DNA of 43,148 bases from Bacillota bacterium (GTDB taxonomy: Bacteria; Bacillota; Desulfitobacteriia; Desulfitobacteriales; JAJXUE01), in contig JAJZPO010000017.1 in assembly GCA_021811155.1 (NCBI GenBank), forward strand, positions 1 to 43,148, written 5' to 3'. Numbering within the stretch: position 1 is the first letter of the stretch; the number at the start of each line of letters is the position of its first letter. The position numbers and the translations under genes are program-made. Shown one piece after another: positions 34,307 to 43,148 of this stretch. A model generated the notes under the pieces. It was not told the DNA's origin. It saw only the letters and a program-made list of their open reading frames with translations, and made no database searches.

Positions 34307-34394
34307 ATTCAGAACTCAGAAGACAGAATTCAGAATGCTTCGAGTCAATAACCGCTTTCTCATTCTGACTCCTGAATTCTGAGTTCTGAGTTCC
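34307..34394. repeat. GAATTC/TGACTCC dispersed repeat, copy 3 (short)
   Basis: Left end ATTCAGAACTCAGA plus CAGAATTCAGAATG, right end CATTCTGACTCCTGAATTC plus GAGTTCTGAGTTCC, so the arms are inverted. It lies downstream of the thioredoxin-like gene and upstream of the yeiH-like gene. The CATGCCGCT core of the other copies is missing. Confidence 0.6.
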
Positions 34395-34441
34395 CAACCC
34401 TCTAAAATGCTATAATACTCTGCATCTGTTCTGGCAAGCTG

Positions 34442-34771
34442 CTACTGTAAAGTGATATTTTTCCCCGGAGGGGCAATAGCTGCTGCCAGGCTCTCAATGG
34501 AAAACTCGTTAACAGCTTTAACAGGTTTGCCCTGCTTAAAGATTACAATGATCGGACTTTCATCCTCACCGATTCCGTACTCGCCGGGAATTTCCTGACC
34601 ACTGATGTCCATGGTTGCAGATGATACGTTCCCATGCCCTTCAACGAACTTCTCCATAACTTCAAACATTTCATCCTTGTTAGCCGCCCCTGGGTGATAG
34701 AATCCGATCGCGGAGTAGAAACTTCCATTTATGAAGTTTTCAAAGCTCGCGTCGTCCAACTTTTTTAGCAA
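34442..34771 (-). CDS. Thioredoxin-fold protein without CxxC
   Basis: 109 aa. Thioredoxin-like order: SAIGFYHPGA at the position of the active-site strand/helix (about 20-29), then helix EMFEVMEKF, strand SATMDISG, and SPIIVIFKQGKPVKA with the cis-Pro-like SP and strand (about 72-86). The usual WCxxC is replaced by YHPGA, so it cannot be a disulfide reductase; a chaperone or binding role is possible. TTG start after GGGGAGGGG. It has its own promoter with GTATACC sites upstream. Confidence 0.6.
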   Translation of the reverse strand: MLKKLDDASFENFINGSFYSAIGFYHPGAANKDEMFEVMEKFVEGHGNVSSATMDISGQEIPGEYGIGEDESPIIVIFKQGKPVKAVNEFSIESLAAAIAPPGKNITLQ

Positions 34772-34817
34772 AGTGACCCCTCCCCTCAGTATAACTAATT
34801 TCTCTGCTTGCCTTCAG

Positions 34818-34844
34818 ATTATACCTTTTCCCCCGGCATGTCAA
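34818..34844 (-). promoter_or_regulatory. Promoter of the thioredoxin-fold gene
   Basis: Minus strand TTGACA and TATAAT with a 15-base spacer (short), about 47 bases upstream of the TTG start. GTATACC operator sites lie just upstream. Confidence 0.5.
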
Positions 34845-34850
34845 GAGTTT

Positions 34851-34876
34851 GGTATACCCTTTGGAATACGGTATAC
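34851..34876. promoter_or_regulatory. GTATACC operator pair upstream of the thioredoxin-fold gene
   Basis: GGTATACC (34851-34858) and, on the minus strand, GTATACCGTATTCC (34863-34876): two GTATACC-like units seven bases apart, as in the sites near 42279-42491. It sits 7-32 bases upstream of the -35 box. Confidence 0.5.
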
Positions 34877-35142
34877 ATATATCTTGTTTTGGAGAAACAA
34901 TTCGCCCATCTGTTTGTAAGCCTTCCCCAGGCGCAGGTAATGTTCCACGATCTGGGCGTTAAGCTCTCTGTACTGGGCGGGCACCCGTGGCAGCGCATCA
35001 GCTTGCCCCTGGGCCTCTACAATCTGGCCAGGAGACACATAGCGGTTATCCCCTATCCGTACCTCATTGCTGATGCTGGCATGATGCATAATTACACAGT
35101 TAGCTCCTATGTGCCCGCCGTAAATAGAAACACGGTGCTCAA

Positions 35143-35206
35143 GTATACCGGTATACCTGTACTTGGTATACCATTTTCCTATTGCGTGAAGTGTAAGTCC
35201 GTGGTA
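35143..35206. promoter_or_regulatory. Cluster of GTATACC sites
   Basis: GTATACCGGTATAC (35143-35156, perfect palindrome), TTGGTATACCA (35163-35173) and TGGTATAAT (35202-35210). The density is far above chance for a 60-base stretch. They are the same motif as upstream of the cdc48-oor genes. Confidence 0.5.
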
Positions 35207-35235
35207 TAATCAGTCCAATGGCAGCGATAAGCGGG

Positions 35236-35295
35236 CGAAAAAATCAAAAAGGTGGGCGGATGTCGCATCTGTTGACTGATTACGACTCCGCCCAC
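35236..35295 (-). terminator. Probable terminator downstream of the OFA transporter
   Basis: GTGGGCGGA/TCCGCCCAC stem with a long 25-base loop followed by CTTTTTGATTTTTT on the minus strand. The loop is larger than usual. A smaller hairpin, GGTTAC/GTAACC, lies nearer the gene at about 35357-35376. Confidence 0.6.
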
Positions 35296-35393
35296 ATGCC
35301 GACCTGAATAACGTTGACCAGCGGTCACAAAAATACTTCCCTACACGTTCCGCACTGGGTTACTTGCCGGGTAACCGTAGAGCGAACGACGCT

Positions 35394-36668
35394 TTAAACG
35401 ACGTGAGAAGTTCCTTGTACACTGACTACCGTATCTACGGGTTTTGGCAGGCGCTTAACGACCAAGGCGCCCAAAGCAGCAGCAAAGGCCAATACGCCCG
35501 AAGCAACAAAGACTGTAGTCCACCCGAATGATGATACCAAGTAGGATGCGACCACACCTCCTAGGAGGCCCCCGATTCCTTTAGCGCTGTACAGCAGGCC
35601 ATAGTTGCTGGCTGCATAAGTTGTGCCAAACCTGTCAGCGTTGAGGGACGGGAAGAGTGAGAACATTTCACCCCAAGTTAACATCATTAAGAACATGATT
35701 ATAACATACCCGTTGCCCGACTTGCCAAGGAATGGGAACAGCGCCGTAAAGATGGCATTCAAAGTGAAAACCACGAACATTGTGTTTTCCCGGCCGAACT
35801 TGTCAGAAATCCAGCCCCACCCTACCCGGCCAAAGCCGTTGCCGAAACGGTCTGCAGTGACACCGGCAATTACGAAGGCCGAAGCTACGCCAACATCCTT
35901 GGCGAAGGGTTTCGCATTGGCGGTAAGCAGCAAGCCGCCTACGGTCATGGCAAGGAACATTAAATAGAGCAGGTAAAACTGGGGAGTACGCAAGACCTCC
36001 CACGGTTTAAGTCCACGCTTCTCGCCTTCAGCCTCCTTGGCTGCATGAGAGGCGTGTTTCTGTTGCCCAGGGGGATAACGCAAGATCTGGGCTACAATCA
36101 AAACCACTACTCCTTGAAATATGCCGGTGTACAAAAATGCCGATTGGTACCCCGAAGTTTTTAATAGATTGCCGATGATGGGAATAAACGGGGCCGATCC
36201 CGCTCCAAAGCCGGCAGCGATAAGGCCCGCCGCCAACCCCCGCTTATCCCCAAACCAGCGTATAGCTACAGCGATACTGCCGCCGTAGATAAACCCGGCA
36301 CCCAATCCGGATAGGGCATAGAAGAAGTAGAGACCACTGAGGGAATGTACCAGTCCCATTGAACTCCAACCGATACCAACCAATACCCCTGCAATGGTAA
36401 AGAACAGTCTTGGTCCGAACTTGTCAAGCAGATAGCCTTCTACCGGTTGCGCAAAGGTCTCAAACCAAATAAACAGAGAGAATCCCAGCTGAACGGCGCC
36501 CAACGAGGCATTAAAAGCCTTTTGAACGCTGGGCACAAACAAGGTCCAGGCGTATTGTAAGTTGGCGATCATTACCATGGCTATGACTGCAGATATCAGT
36601 TGGACCCAACGGTTGCCAAAAAACGGTCCGTAGACTTCTTTGGCATTGACTTTTTGTTGGTCATTCAT
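35394..36668 (-). CDS. OFA-family MFS transporter (probable oxalate carrier)
   Basis: 424 aa, twelve membrane segments. Resembles the oxalate/formate antiporter branch: FSLFIWFETFAQPVEGYLLD (helix 2 region) and GFIYGGSIAVAIRWFGDKRG are typical of OxlT-like proteins. A oxalate:formate or oxalate uptake role is inferred from the adjacent oxidoreductase genes; OFA members also carry other monocarboxylates. Strong RBS GGAGGAGG. It is separated from the oxidoreductase genes by their terminator, so it probably has its own promoter in 36669-36800, which I could not define. Confidence 0.82.
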   Translation of the reverse strand: MNDQQKVNAKEVYGPFFGNRWVQLISAVIAMVMIANLQYAWTLFVPSVQKAFNASLGAVQLGFSLFIWFETFAQPVEGYLLDKFGPRLFFTIAGVLVGIGWSSMGLVHSLSGLYFFYALSGLGAGFIYGGSIAVAIRWFGDKRGLAAGLIAAGFGAGSAPFIPIIGNLLKTSGYQSAFLYTGIFQGVVVLIVAQILRYPPGQQKHASHAAKEAEGEKRGLKPWEVLRTPQFYLLYLMFLAMTVGGLLLTANAKPFAKDVGVASAFVIAGVTADRFGNGFGRVGWGWISDKFGRENTMFVVFTLNAIFTALFPFLGKSGNGYVIIMFLMMLTWGEMFSLFPSLNADRFGTTYAASNYGLLYSAKGIGGLLGGVVASYLVSSFGWTTVFVASGVLAFAAALGALVVKRLPKPVDTVVSVQGTSHVV

Positions 36669-36817
36669 GACCTAACCTCCTCCTTCTGCTCATATTTGCC
36701 AGGTTGCTCGACAAACTATCTCAATAAGCCTCACCTCCTTTAATTCTAGCAGCATGAGCTTTACCCTTTCTGAATATTCTGTCAAATAACAACACGTGTC
36801 GCATTTGGAATAAAATA

Positions 36818-36853
36818 GCATCCCCGGGCCGCTTTGGATGAGACCCGGGGTGC
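36818..36853 (-). terminator. Terminator of the oxidoreductase operon
   Basis: GCACCCCGGG...CCCGGGGATGC stem followed by TATTTTATT on the minus strand, about 65 bases past the beta-subunit stop. Confidence 0.85.
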
Positions 36854-36917
36854 GAATAAACTGCAATCATTGTTATGACTAAGTGCAATTTGGCTATAAA
36901 GATTTGGATGTCTTTTA

Positions 36918-39067
<2,150 letters not shown>

Positions 39068-39088
39068 TGCTCATTTCACCTCCTGTAA

Positions 39089-39376
39089 TTAGTCCTCGAA
39101 ATCTAACTCAGGCGCCAGGCTGATGGCGCCTACCGGGCAAACCTCGTTGCAAATACCGCATCCTTTGCAGTATTTCAGGTTAAAACTTACAACATCAGCA
39201 TTTTGGTTAACAGATGAATCAGGGCAGCTGATCCAGCAGATCAGGCAATTTGTGCATTTATCTGCGTCCAAAACAGGCCGACGGGTCCGCCAGTTACCGG
39301 TAATCATCCCCTCGTTTTCGGTTTTGGGGGATGGCACAGTCCCGGCAAAAGGCACTTCCTTAACGGGTACGCTCAC
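39089..39376 (-). CDS. Oxidoreductase delta subunit, 2[4Fe-4S] ferredoxin
   Basis: 95 aa. CTNCLICWISCPD (about 41-53) and CKGCGICNEVCPVGA (about 69-83). It carries electrons from the TPP centre to free ferredoxin. In Moorella oxalate oxidoreductase this part is fused to gamma (from memory); here the two are separate genes. GTG start with GGAGGTG. Confidence 0.85.
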   Translation of the reverse strand: MSVPVKEVPFAGTVPSPKTENEGMITGNWRTRRPVLDADKCTNCLICWISCPDSSVNQNADVVSFNLKYCKGCGICNEVCPVGAISLAPELDFED

Positions 39377-39411
39377 TTTCCTGCACCTCCTGAAATGATA
39401 TTCGGCAGCAA

Positions 39412-40056
39412 TTAGCCGGCATTTACCAGGGTCTTAACATCAACAACCTGGGCCTTTTCAAAGGCTTTTTTGGCTGCATTTTTATTCTCCACAATCTTGA
39501 GCAAGCTCTCGAACTGTACGATACCGGTAGCTTTGACGATGGCCGCGGCCAGGGCAGCGCCCATGCCTTTGCCGATACCGGAAGCGTCAGTGGCGCCTTC
39601 TGCACCGGACAGGGTGATGATGGACTTGGCCAAAGAATTGGCATCAACGGTTACAATGCTTGCCAGGTTCTCAGTGCCTTTTTTAATGAACTTGAACAGG
39701 TACTCTGCAGGCCGCTTGGTATTGATCACCAGAACCGCCCCAGGCTTAATCCCCGCCAGGATATCAACGCCCTTTACCAGAGTTTCCTCAGTCAGGGCTA
39801 CGATGTCCGGAGTCTCGTTTTCATACACATACTTGGACTCGATTTCCTGATCGCTGATTTTCCCGTAGGCACGTACAGGGACATAAATGCGATCCGGCAG
39901 GTCCACATAGTTTTCCCAGGCTTGTACGAATTTGCCTTCCAAGGCGGCGGCCTCGGTAACTGCGACTACAACGTCCCGGGCTTCCTTGTTTTCATACACT
40001 CCCCTGGCCCACACTGTGATTTGCTTCAGACCTGGTTCTTCAAACAGATTAGTCAC
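39412..40056 (-). CDS. Oxidoreductase gamma subunit
   Basis: 214 aa, PFOR gamma-type domain. ITVWARGVYENKEARDVVVAVTEAAALEGKFVQAW replaces the more usual GGQG motif region of pyruvate enzymes, and GIGKGMGAALAAAIVKATG is near the C-terminus. It forms the dimer interface and helps close the active site. GTG start with GGAGGC. First oxidoreductase gene, 51 bp after the cdc48-like gene, so the two are probably co-transcribed. Confidence 0.82.
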   Translation of the reverse strand: MTNLFEEPGLKQITVWARGVYENKEARDVVVAVTEAAALEGKFVQAWENYVDLPDRIYVPVRAYGKISDQEIESKYVYENETPDIVALTEETLVKGVDILAGIKPGAVLVINTKRPAEYLFKFIKKGTENLASIVTVDANSLAKSIITLSGAEGATDASGIGKGMGAALAAAIVKATGIVQFESLLKIVENKNAAKKAFEKAQVVDVKTLVNAG

Positions 40057-40107
40057 CTTGTTATTGCCTCCTCTCTTTAATAGCTGGCACTGTAAAATGG
40101 TACCTTT

Positions 40108-42225
40108 TCAACCACCCCCGCTGCTCACCTCCCTTAATTCTCTCTGCACTTTTAGTTCAGCAATGGCTTGAACAAAAATTGCCTGATTTATCTTGACCCC
40201 TGCATCCTGCTTCATTGACTGTGTCAAAGCAATAAACGAAGCTTTATGGCACAGGGCAGCCAATTCAGCGCCTGACATGGGGCCGGTTTTCTCGGCCAGT
40301 TCCGAATAGTCCACGTCTTCTGCCAAAGGCAGCATGCGGCTGTGTATCTTAAGGATTTCGGCCCGTTCGGCAGCTTGCGGCAAGGATAGCTGCAGAATGT
40401 ACTCGAACCTTCCGGCCCGCAGCAGCACCGGATCGATTAGTTCCGGCCTGTTGCTGGCTGCGAGAACCGTTACCCCCTCAACCTGCTCCAATCCGTCAAA
40501 CTCCAAAACAAGCTGGCTGATAAGCCGTTCTGCCACATTGCTGGACCCGGTTGAGCGGGAACGGACAAGGCCGTCCAATTCGTCAAAAAAAAGTATACAG
40601 GGGGCTGTCTGCTTGGCTTTAACGAATATGTCATGGAGAGCCTTCTCCGCTTCTCCCAACCAGCGCGATACCAAGGTGGGTCCGCTTACACTGATAAAGT
40701 TCACTTTGGCTGATTTGCCCGCGGCCTTGGCGAGCAAGGTTTTGCCGCTTCCCGAAGGGCCGGTTAACAGGATACCCCTGGGCGGGGTAAACCTGTATTC
40801 CCGGCATGCCTCTGGGTTATTTAACGGGAGTTCCAGCAAAACCCGCAAAGTCTCTTTGGCTTCCGCCAGACCCCCGACGTCTTCCCAGTCAACGTCGGGA
40901 ATCTCCGAGTAGTACTCCCGGGTAGCGGACGGTTCCACTTCCCGCAAAGCTGCGGTAAAGTCAGCCATGGACACTTCGAAGTGCGGAACGTCCCGGTTAA
41001 AACCAATTTCTGCAAGAATTTTGCGCAGGGCTCCCATCCCGGCTTCTTTACACAGGGCAGAAAGGTCGGCTCCGACAAACCCATAGGTTATTTGCGCCAG
41101 GTGGCTTAAGTCTACATTATCTGCCAGCGGCATCCCTTTGGTATGAATCTGCAGAATCTGCAGGCGGCCTTCCCGGTCAGGAGGCATGATTGCCATTTCC
41201 CGGTCAAACCTGCCCGGACGCCTGAGCGCCGGATCCAGAGACGCAGGAATGTTGGTCGCACCAATAACGATGACTTGTCCCCGGTTTTCCAGACCGTCCA
41301 TGAGGGCCAGCAGTTGAGCCACAACCCGCTTTTCCACCTCGCCGTGTACTTCTGCCCGCCGCGGCGCAATGGCGTCAAGTTCATCCAGAAAAACAATGCT
41401 TGGCGCCTGACGTCTGGCCTCTTCGAAAACTTCCCTTAACTTGGCTTCACTTTCGCCGTAGAATTTGTGCATGATTTCCGGTCCATTAACATGGATGAAG
41501 TGAGCTTTGGTTTCAGAGGCTACCGCCCTGGCAATCAATGTTTTGCCTGTTCCGGGCGGTCCGAACAAAAGTATCCCCTTGGGAGCTTCAATTCCCAGCT
41601 TCCTGAAAATGTCAGGAAGCTTTAACGGCAGTTCAAGAATCTCCCTGATTTTTTGTACCTGTGGGTTAAGCCCTCCCACATCCTCATAGGTTATCCTCTC
41701 GCGCTTGCTAACCCCTACTTCCGGTTGGGCGATATAGAGGTCAGTGTCCATACCGACTGTAACAGGACCGCCGGGTGCGGTACCCGTGACCCGGAACCCC
41801 CGCTCCTGGTGTCCAAACAGGATTACCGACAACTCGTCTTCAGCAATCAACGGAATACCGCGCAGCACATCCCTCAATTCTCTTTCATCGTCTTTCTTCC
41901 ACTCGGAAAAGTCCTCCAGGGGAGAAAGCACAACTTTGCGGGCTTTCCTCAGCTCAGCTTTGCTTATCTTCACCGTCTCGTTCAATCCGACTCCGGCGTT
42001 GCGCCTGACGATGCCATCCATCTGTATGACATGCATTCCGTACACGTCCCCGAAGGCAGGAAAAACCTTCACCGCTATGCCTTTTTCGCCTTGCACACTG
42101 ACACAATCGCCGGTTTGCAGGCCCAAGAGTTCCATGTCTTCCCGGTTGATCCTGACAATTCCCTTGCGGGAATCCTCTACCAATCCTTCTTTAACTGTGA
42201 GTTCTATATATCTGTTTTCACTCAC
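40108..42225 (-). CDS. Cdc48/VAT-type double-AAA ATPase
   Basis: 705 aa from the GTG at 42225 (GGAGGTATTCCT upstream); the track adds 60 residues. An N-terminal Cdc48 double-psi barrel and N2 domain (about 1-170, RRNAGVGLNETVKI) precede two AAA modules. D1: Walker A GPPGTGKT (about 222), Walker B IVFLDELD. D2: GPSGSGKT (about 489), ILFFDELD, and arginine-finger regions in both. It is an unfoldase/segregase that extracts or remodels proteins using ATP. It is common in archaea and eukaryotes, sporadic in bacteria. Its place ahead of the oxidoreductase genes suggests a link to that enzyme (inference). Confidence 0.9.
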   Translation of the reverse strand: MSENRYIELTVKEGLVEDSRKGIVRINREDMELLGLQTGDCVSVQGEKGIAVKVFPAFGDVYGMHVIQMDGIVRRNAGVGLNETVKISKAELRKARKVVLSPLEDFSEWKKDDERELRDVLRGIPLIAEDELSVILFGHQERGFRVTGTAPGGPVTVGMDTDLYIAQPEVGVSKRERITYEDVGGLNPQVQKIREILELPLKLPDIFRKLGIEAPKGILLFGPPGTGKTLIARAVASETKAHFIHVNGPEIMHKFYGESEAKLREVFEEARRQAPSIVFLDELDAIAPRRAEVHGEVEKRVVAQLLALMDGLENRGQVIVIGATNIPASLDPALRRPGRFDREMAIMPPDREGRLQILQIHTKGMPLADNVDLSHLAQITYGFVGADLSALCKEAGMGALRKILAEIGFNRDVPHFEVSMADFTAALREVEPSATREYYSEIPDVDWEDVGGLAEAKETLRVLLELPLNNPEACREYRFTPPRGILLTGPSGSGKTLLAKAAGKSAKVNFISVSGPTLVSRWLGEAEKALHDIFVKAKQTAPCILFFDELDGLVRSRSTGSSNVAERLISQLVLEFDGLEQVEGVTVLAASNRPELIDPVLLRAGRFEYILQLSLPQAAERAEILKIHSRMLPLAEDVDYSELAEKTGPMSGAELAALCHKASFIALTQSMKQDAGVKINQAIFVQAIAELKVQRELREVSSGGG

Positions 42226-42278
42226 AGGAATACCTCCACTCCACTTCGGCCTTCGACTTTCCCGGCAAACACTTCTTC

Positions 42279-42298
42279 TTTGGTATGCCGTATACCAT
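42279..42298. promoter_or_regulatory. GTATACC operator site 1 before cdc48
   Basis: TTTGGTATGCCGTATACCAT: GTATGCC and GTATACC as direct units seven bases apart, also a near-palindrome. Lies 54-73 bases upstream of the GTG start. Confidence 0.55.
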
Positions 42299-42352
42299 TT
42301 CAAGTAAAAAAATTTATGGTTAACGCCCGCAACAGTCTCCGGCCTTCGGCCC

Positions 42353-42371
42353 ATGGTATACTGTACACCAA
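42353..42371. promoter_or_regulatory. GTATACC operator site 2
   Basis: ATGGTATACTGTACACCAA: same two-unit spacing with two changes. Confidence 0.5.
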
Positions 42372-42422
42372 ACACGGGTGGATGACCCCCCCCTGATTCA
42401 CGCAAGCCATTACCTCAAACAA

Positions 42423-42629
42423 TCAAACATAATCATTCAATTCTGCAACCCGGTTCCGCCAAACCCACAACGCTTTTGGTATACCGTATCCCGTTGTTGA
42501 GTAATATTCTCTGGTTGGTGGCAAAATCCTCTTCCTGTTGTCAAAAAAGTTGTCGACAAATTCTGACAATTCTTTCGCCTTGCCCCTTTTCAGTTGTGCC
42601 ACGGCTATAAGGTCACCTGTTAGAACCAA
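42423..42629 (-). CDS. Doubtful 68-aa ORF
   Basis: Open frame from a TTG that overlaps the HPP gene end by 10 bases, with no clear RBS. The product is basic and contains KELSEFVDNFFDNRKRILPP; I recognise no family. It may be real, a remnant, or noncoding DNA carrying operator site 3. Confidence 0.25.
   Translation of the reverse strand: MVLTGDLIAVAQLKRGKAKELSEFVDNFFDNRKRILPPTREYYSTTGYGIPKALWVWRNRVAELNDYV
42475..42491. promoter_or_regulatory. GTATACC operator site 3
   Basis: TTTTGGTATACCGTATCCC: same two-unit spacing. It lies inside the doubtful ORF at 42423-42629, which weakens the case that this ORF is a gene. Confidence 0.5.
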
Positions 42630-43114
42630 TACTTAGGGTAACTCCTGTTGGGAGATAGATTATTGGTGAGGAGTCCCACAAGCACAAGGACAAGAGCTCC
42701 TGCCCCAACCGGGGTCAAAATATAGATTGGTGTAGCTTTAGTCAACACTGCGATCAGCGCTGTAGCCCCAGCCGGGGGGTGAACTGTTTTTGTTGCCAGC
42801 ATGACCCCAACAGCCATGGCGGTCGCCAGCGCAGCCGACCACCAGGCAAGACCGAAAATTGTATAACAAATTACTCCAATGGAAGCCGAAATTGTATGCC
42901 CCAAAATAACATTACGAGGTTGGGCCAGAGGCGCATCGGGAATTCCATAAACCAAAACCGCTGAGGCGCCTAAAGATGGTACGATGAACGGCATTTTGTA
43001 GACCAGCGAAAGGAGAGACACCGTTCCGATGCCTAAGAAAGCCCCCAACCAGGCGAGAAGAATATCCAGACCTGGCGGCGCATACAATGGCTCCGTCCGT
43101 TTGCAGCCTTTCAT
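42620..43114 (-). CDS. HPP-family integral membrane protein
   Basis: 164 aa, four to five membrane segments. The family signature is present: PSLGASAVLVYGIPDAPLAQPRN (about 47-69) and TVHPPAGATALIAV (about 109-122), which names the HPP family. Members have been linked to nitrite transport or metabolism in plants; the role in bacteria is unsettled. ATG start at 43114. The window ends 34 bases upstream, so any operon partner is not visible. Confidence 0.82.
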   Translation of the reverse strand: MKGCKRTEPLYAPPGLDILLAWLGAFLGIGTVSLLSLVYKMPFIVPSLGASAVLVYGIPDAPLAQPRNVILGHTISASIGVICYTIFGLAWWSAALATAMAVGVMLATKTVHPPAGATALIAVLTKATPIYILTPVGAGALVLVLVGLLTNNLSPNRSYPKYWF

Positions 43115-43148
43115 TTTCCTAAAGTATTGGCTTAAACTGTTGGGTTTT

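Larger units (their letters stand above)
34841..35209 (-). pseudogene. N-terminally truncated left-handed beta-helix (gamma-carbonic-anhydrase-like) gene
   Basis: The open frame encodes about 123 codons without a usable start. It includes YGGHIGANCVIMHHASIS, RIGDNRYVSPGQ, then a C-terminal helix (YRELNAQIVEHYLRLGKAY). Hexapeptide I/V-G-x-N units followed by such a helix fit the C-terminal end of gamma-carbonic-anhydrase/acetyltransferase-like proteins. Only about the last two turns remain. The first ATG in frame (35089) has no good RBS and lies inside the repeats. Read as a gene remnant. Confidence 0.55.

Noticed and set aside
41653-42396. 247-aa plus-strand ORF opposite the Cdc48 N-domain
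   Set aside because: Antisense shadow; no credible RBS or family.

Overview
The window looks like a chromosomal segment of a spore-forming, strictly anaerobic Clostridia-class Firmicute of the Peptococcaceae / Desulfotomaculum / Moorella type (inference). The support is an alpha/beta-type SASP, DivIVA, a MecA-like adaptor, BshC, selenocysteine machinery (selA, and selD which itself contains Sec), many Fe-S redox enzymes, GGAGG-type ribosome binding sites and frequent GTG/TTG starts. Most genes lie on the minus strand. I saw no rRNA, tRNA, CRISPR array or transposase.

Layout. (1) 128-7008: an hdrCBA-flxDCBA operon for a soluble NAD(P)H dehydrogenase/heterodisulfide-reductase-like, flavin-bifurcating complex, with a promoter about 170 nt upstream and a strong terminator. 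(2) 7255-14042: an aldo/keto reductase with Fe-S tail, a Na/Pi-cotransporter-like protein (+), and a four-gene ABC export operon (ATPase, two MacB/FtsX permeases, TPR/propeller protein). (3) 14115-23962: an LCP cell-envelope enzyme with Ig-like tail, the overlapping selD-bshC pair, a GGDEF protein, a DapL-like aminotransferase (+), selA, divIVA and a DUF1405 membrane protein. The selD ORF in the supplied track lacks its true N-terminus because of an in-frame UGA(Sec). (4) 24195-34771: smaller genes (zinc ribbon, MecA-like, DUF362-ferredoxin, DUF5667, DUF2889, SASP, YeiH) and a Rieske/cytochrome b-c operon (+), interspersed with repeats. (5) 34841-43114: a locus I read as oxalate metabolism. 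It holds an OFA-type transporter and a four-subunit 2-oxoacid:ferredoxin oxidoreductase whose alpha subunit carries the residues I recall as diagnostic for oxalate oxidoreductase (Arg31, Arg109, Phe117). Upstream is a bacterial Cdc48-type AAA ATPase, and both flanks carry tandem GTATACC operator-like sites.

How it fits together. Oxalate oxidation would supply reduced ferredoxin and CO2. The Hdr-Flx complex would balance ferredoxin, NAD(P)H and a thiol/disulfide pool. The Rieske/cytochrome b-c complex would connect a quinol pool to c-type cytochromes. selA/selD supply selenoprotein synthesis.

Gene-free stretches over 300 bases: 6808-7254 (hdr promoter/leader plus a GAATTC-bounded repeat); 26275-26642, 28405-28745 and 31908-32315 (each holds one copy of a 149-197 bp multi-hairpin repeat lying directly behind a rho-independent terminator); 27780-28197 (a GAATTC-bounded repeat containing a 178-bp inverted-repeat element); 34772-35393 (promoter, GTATACC operators, a truncated beta-helix gene and a terminator). 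Apart from these I see nothing convincing in them.
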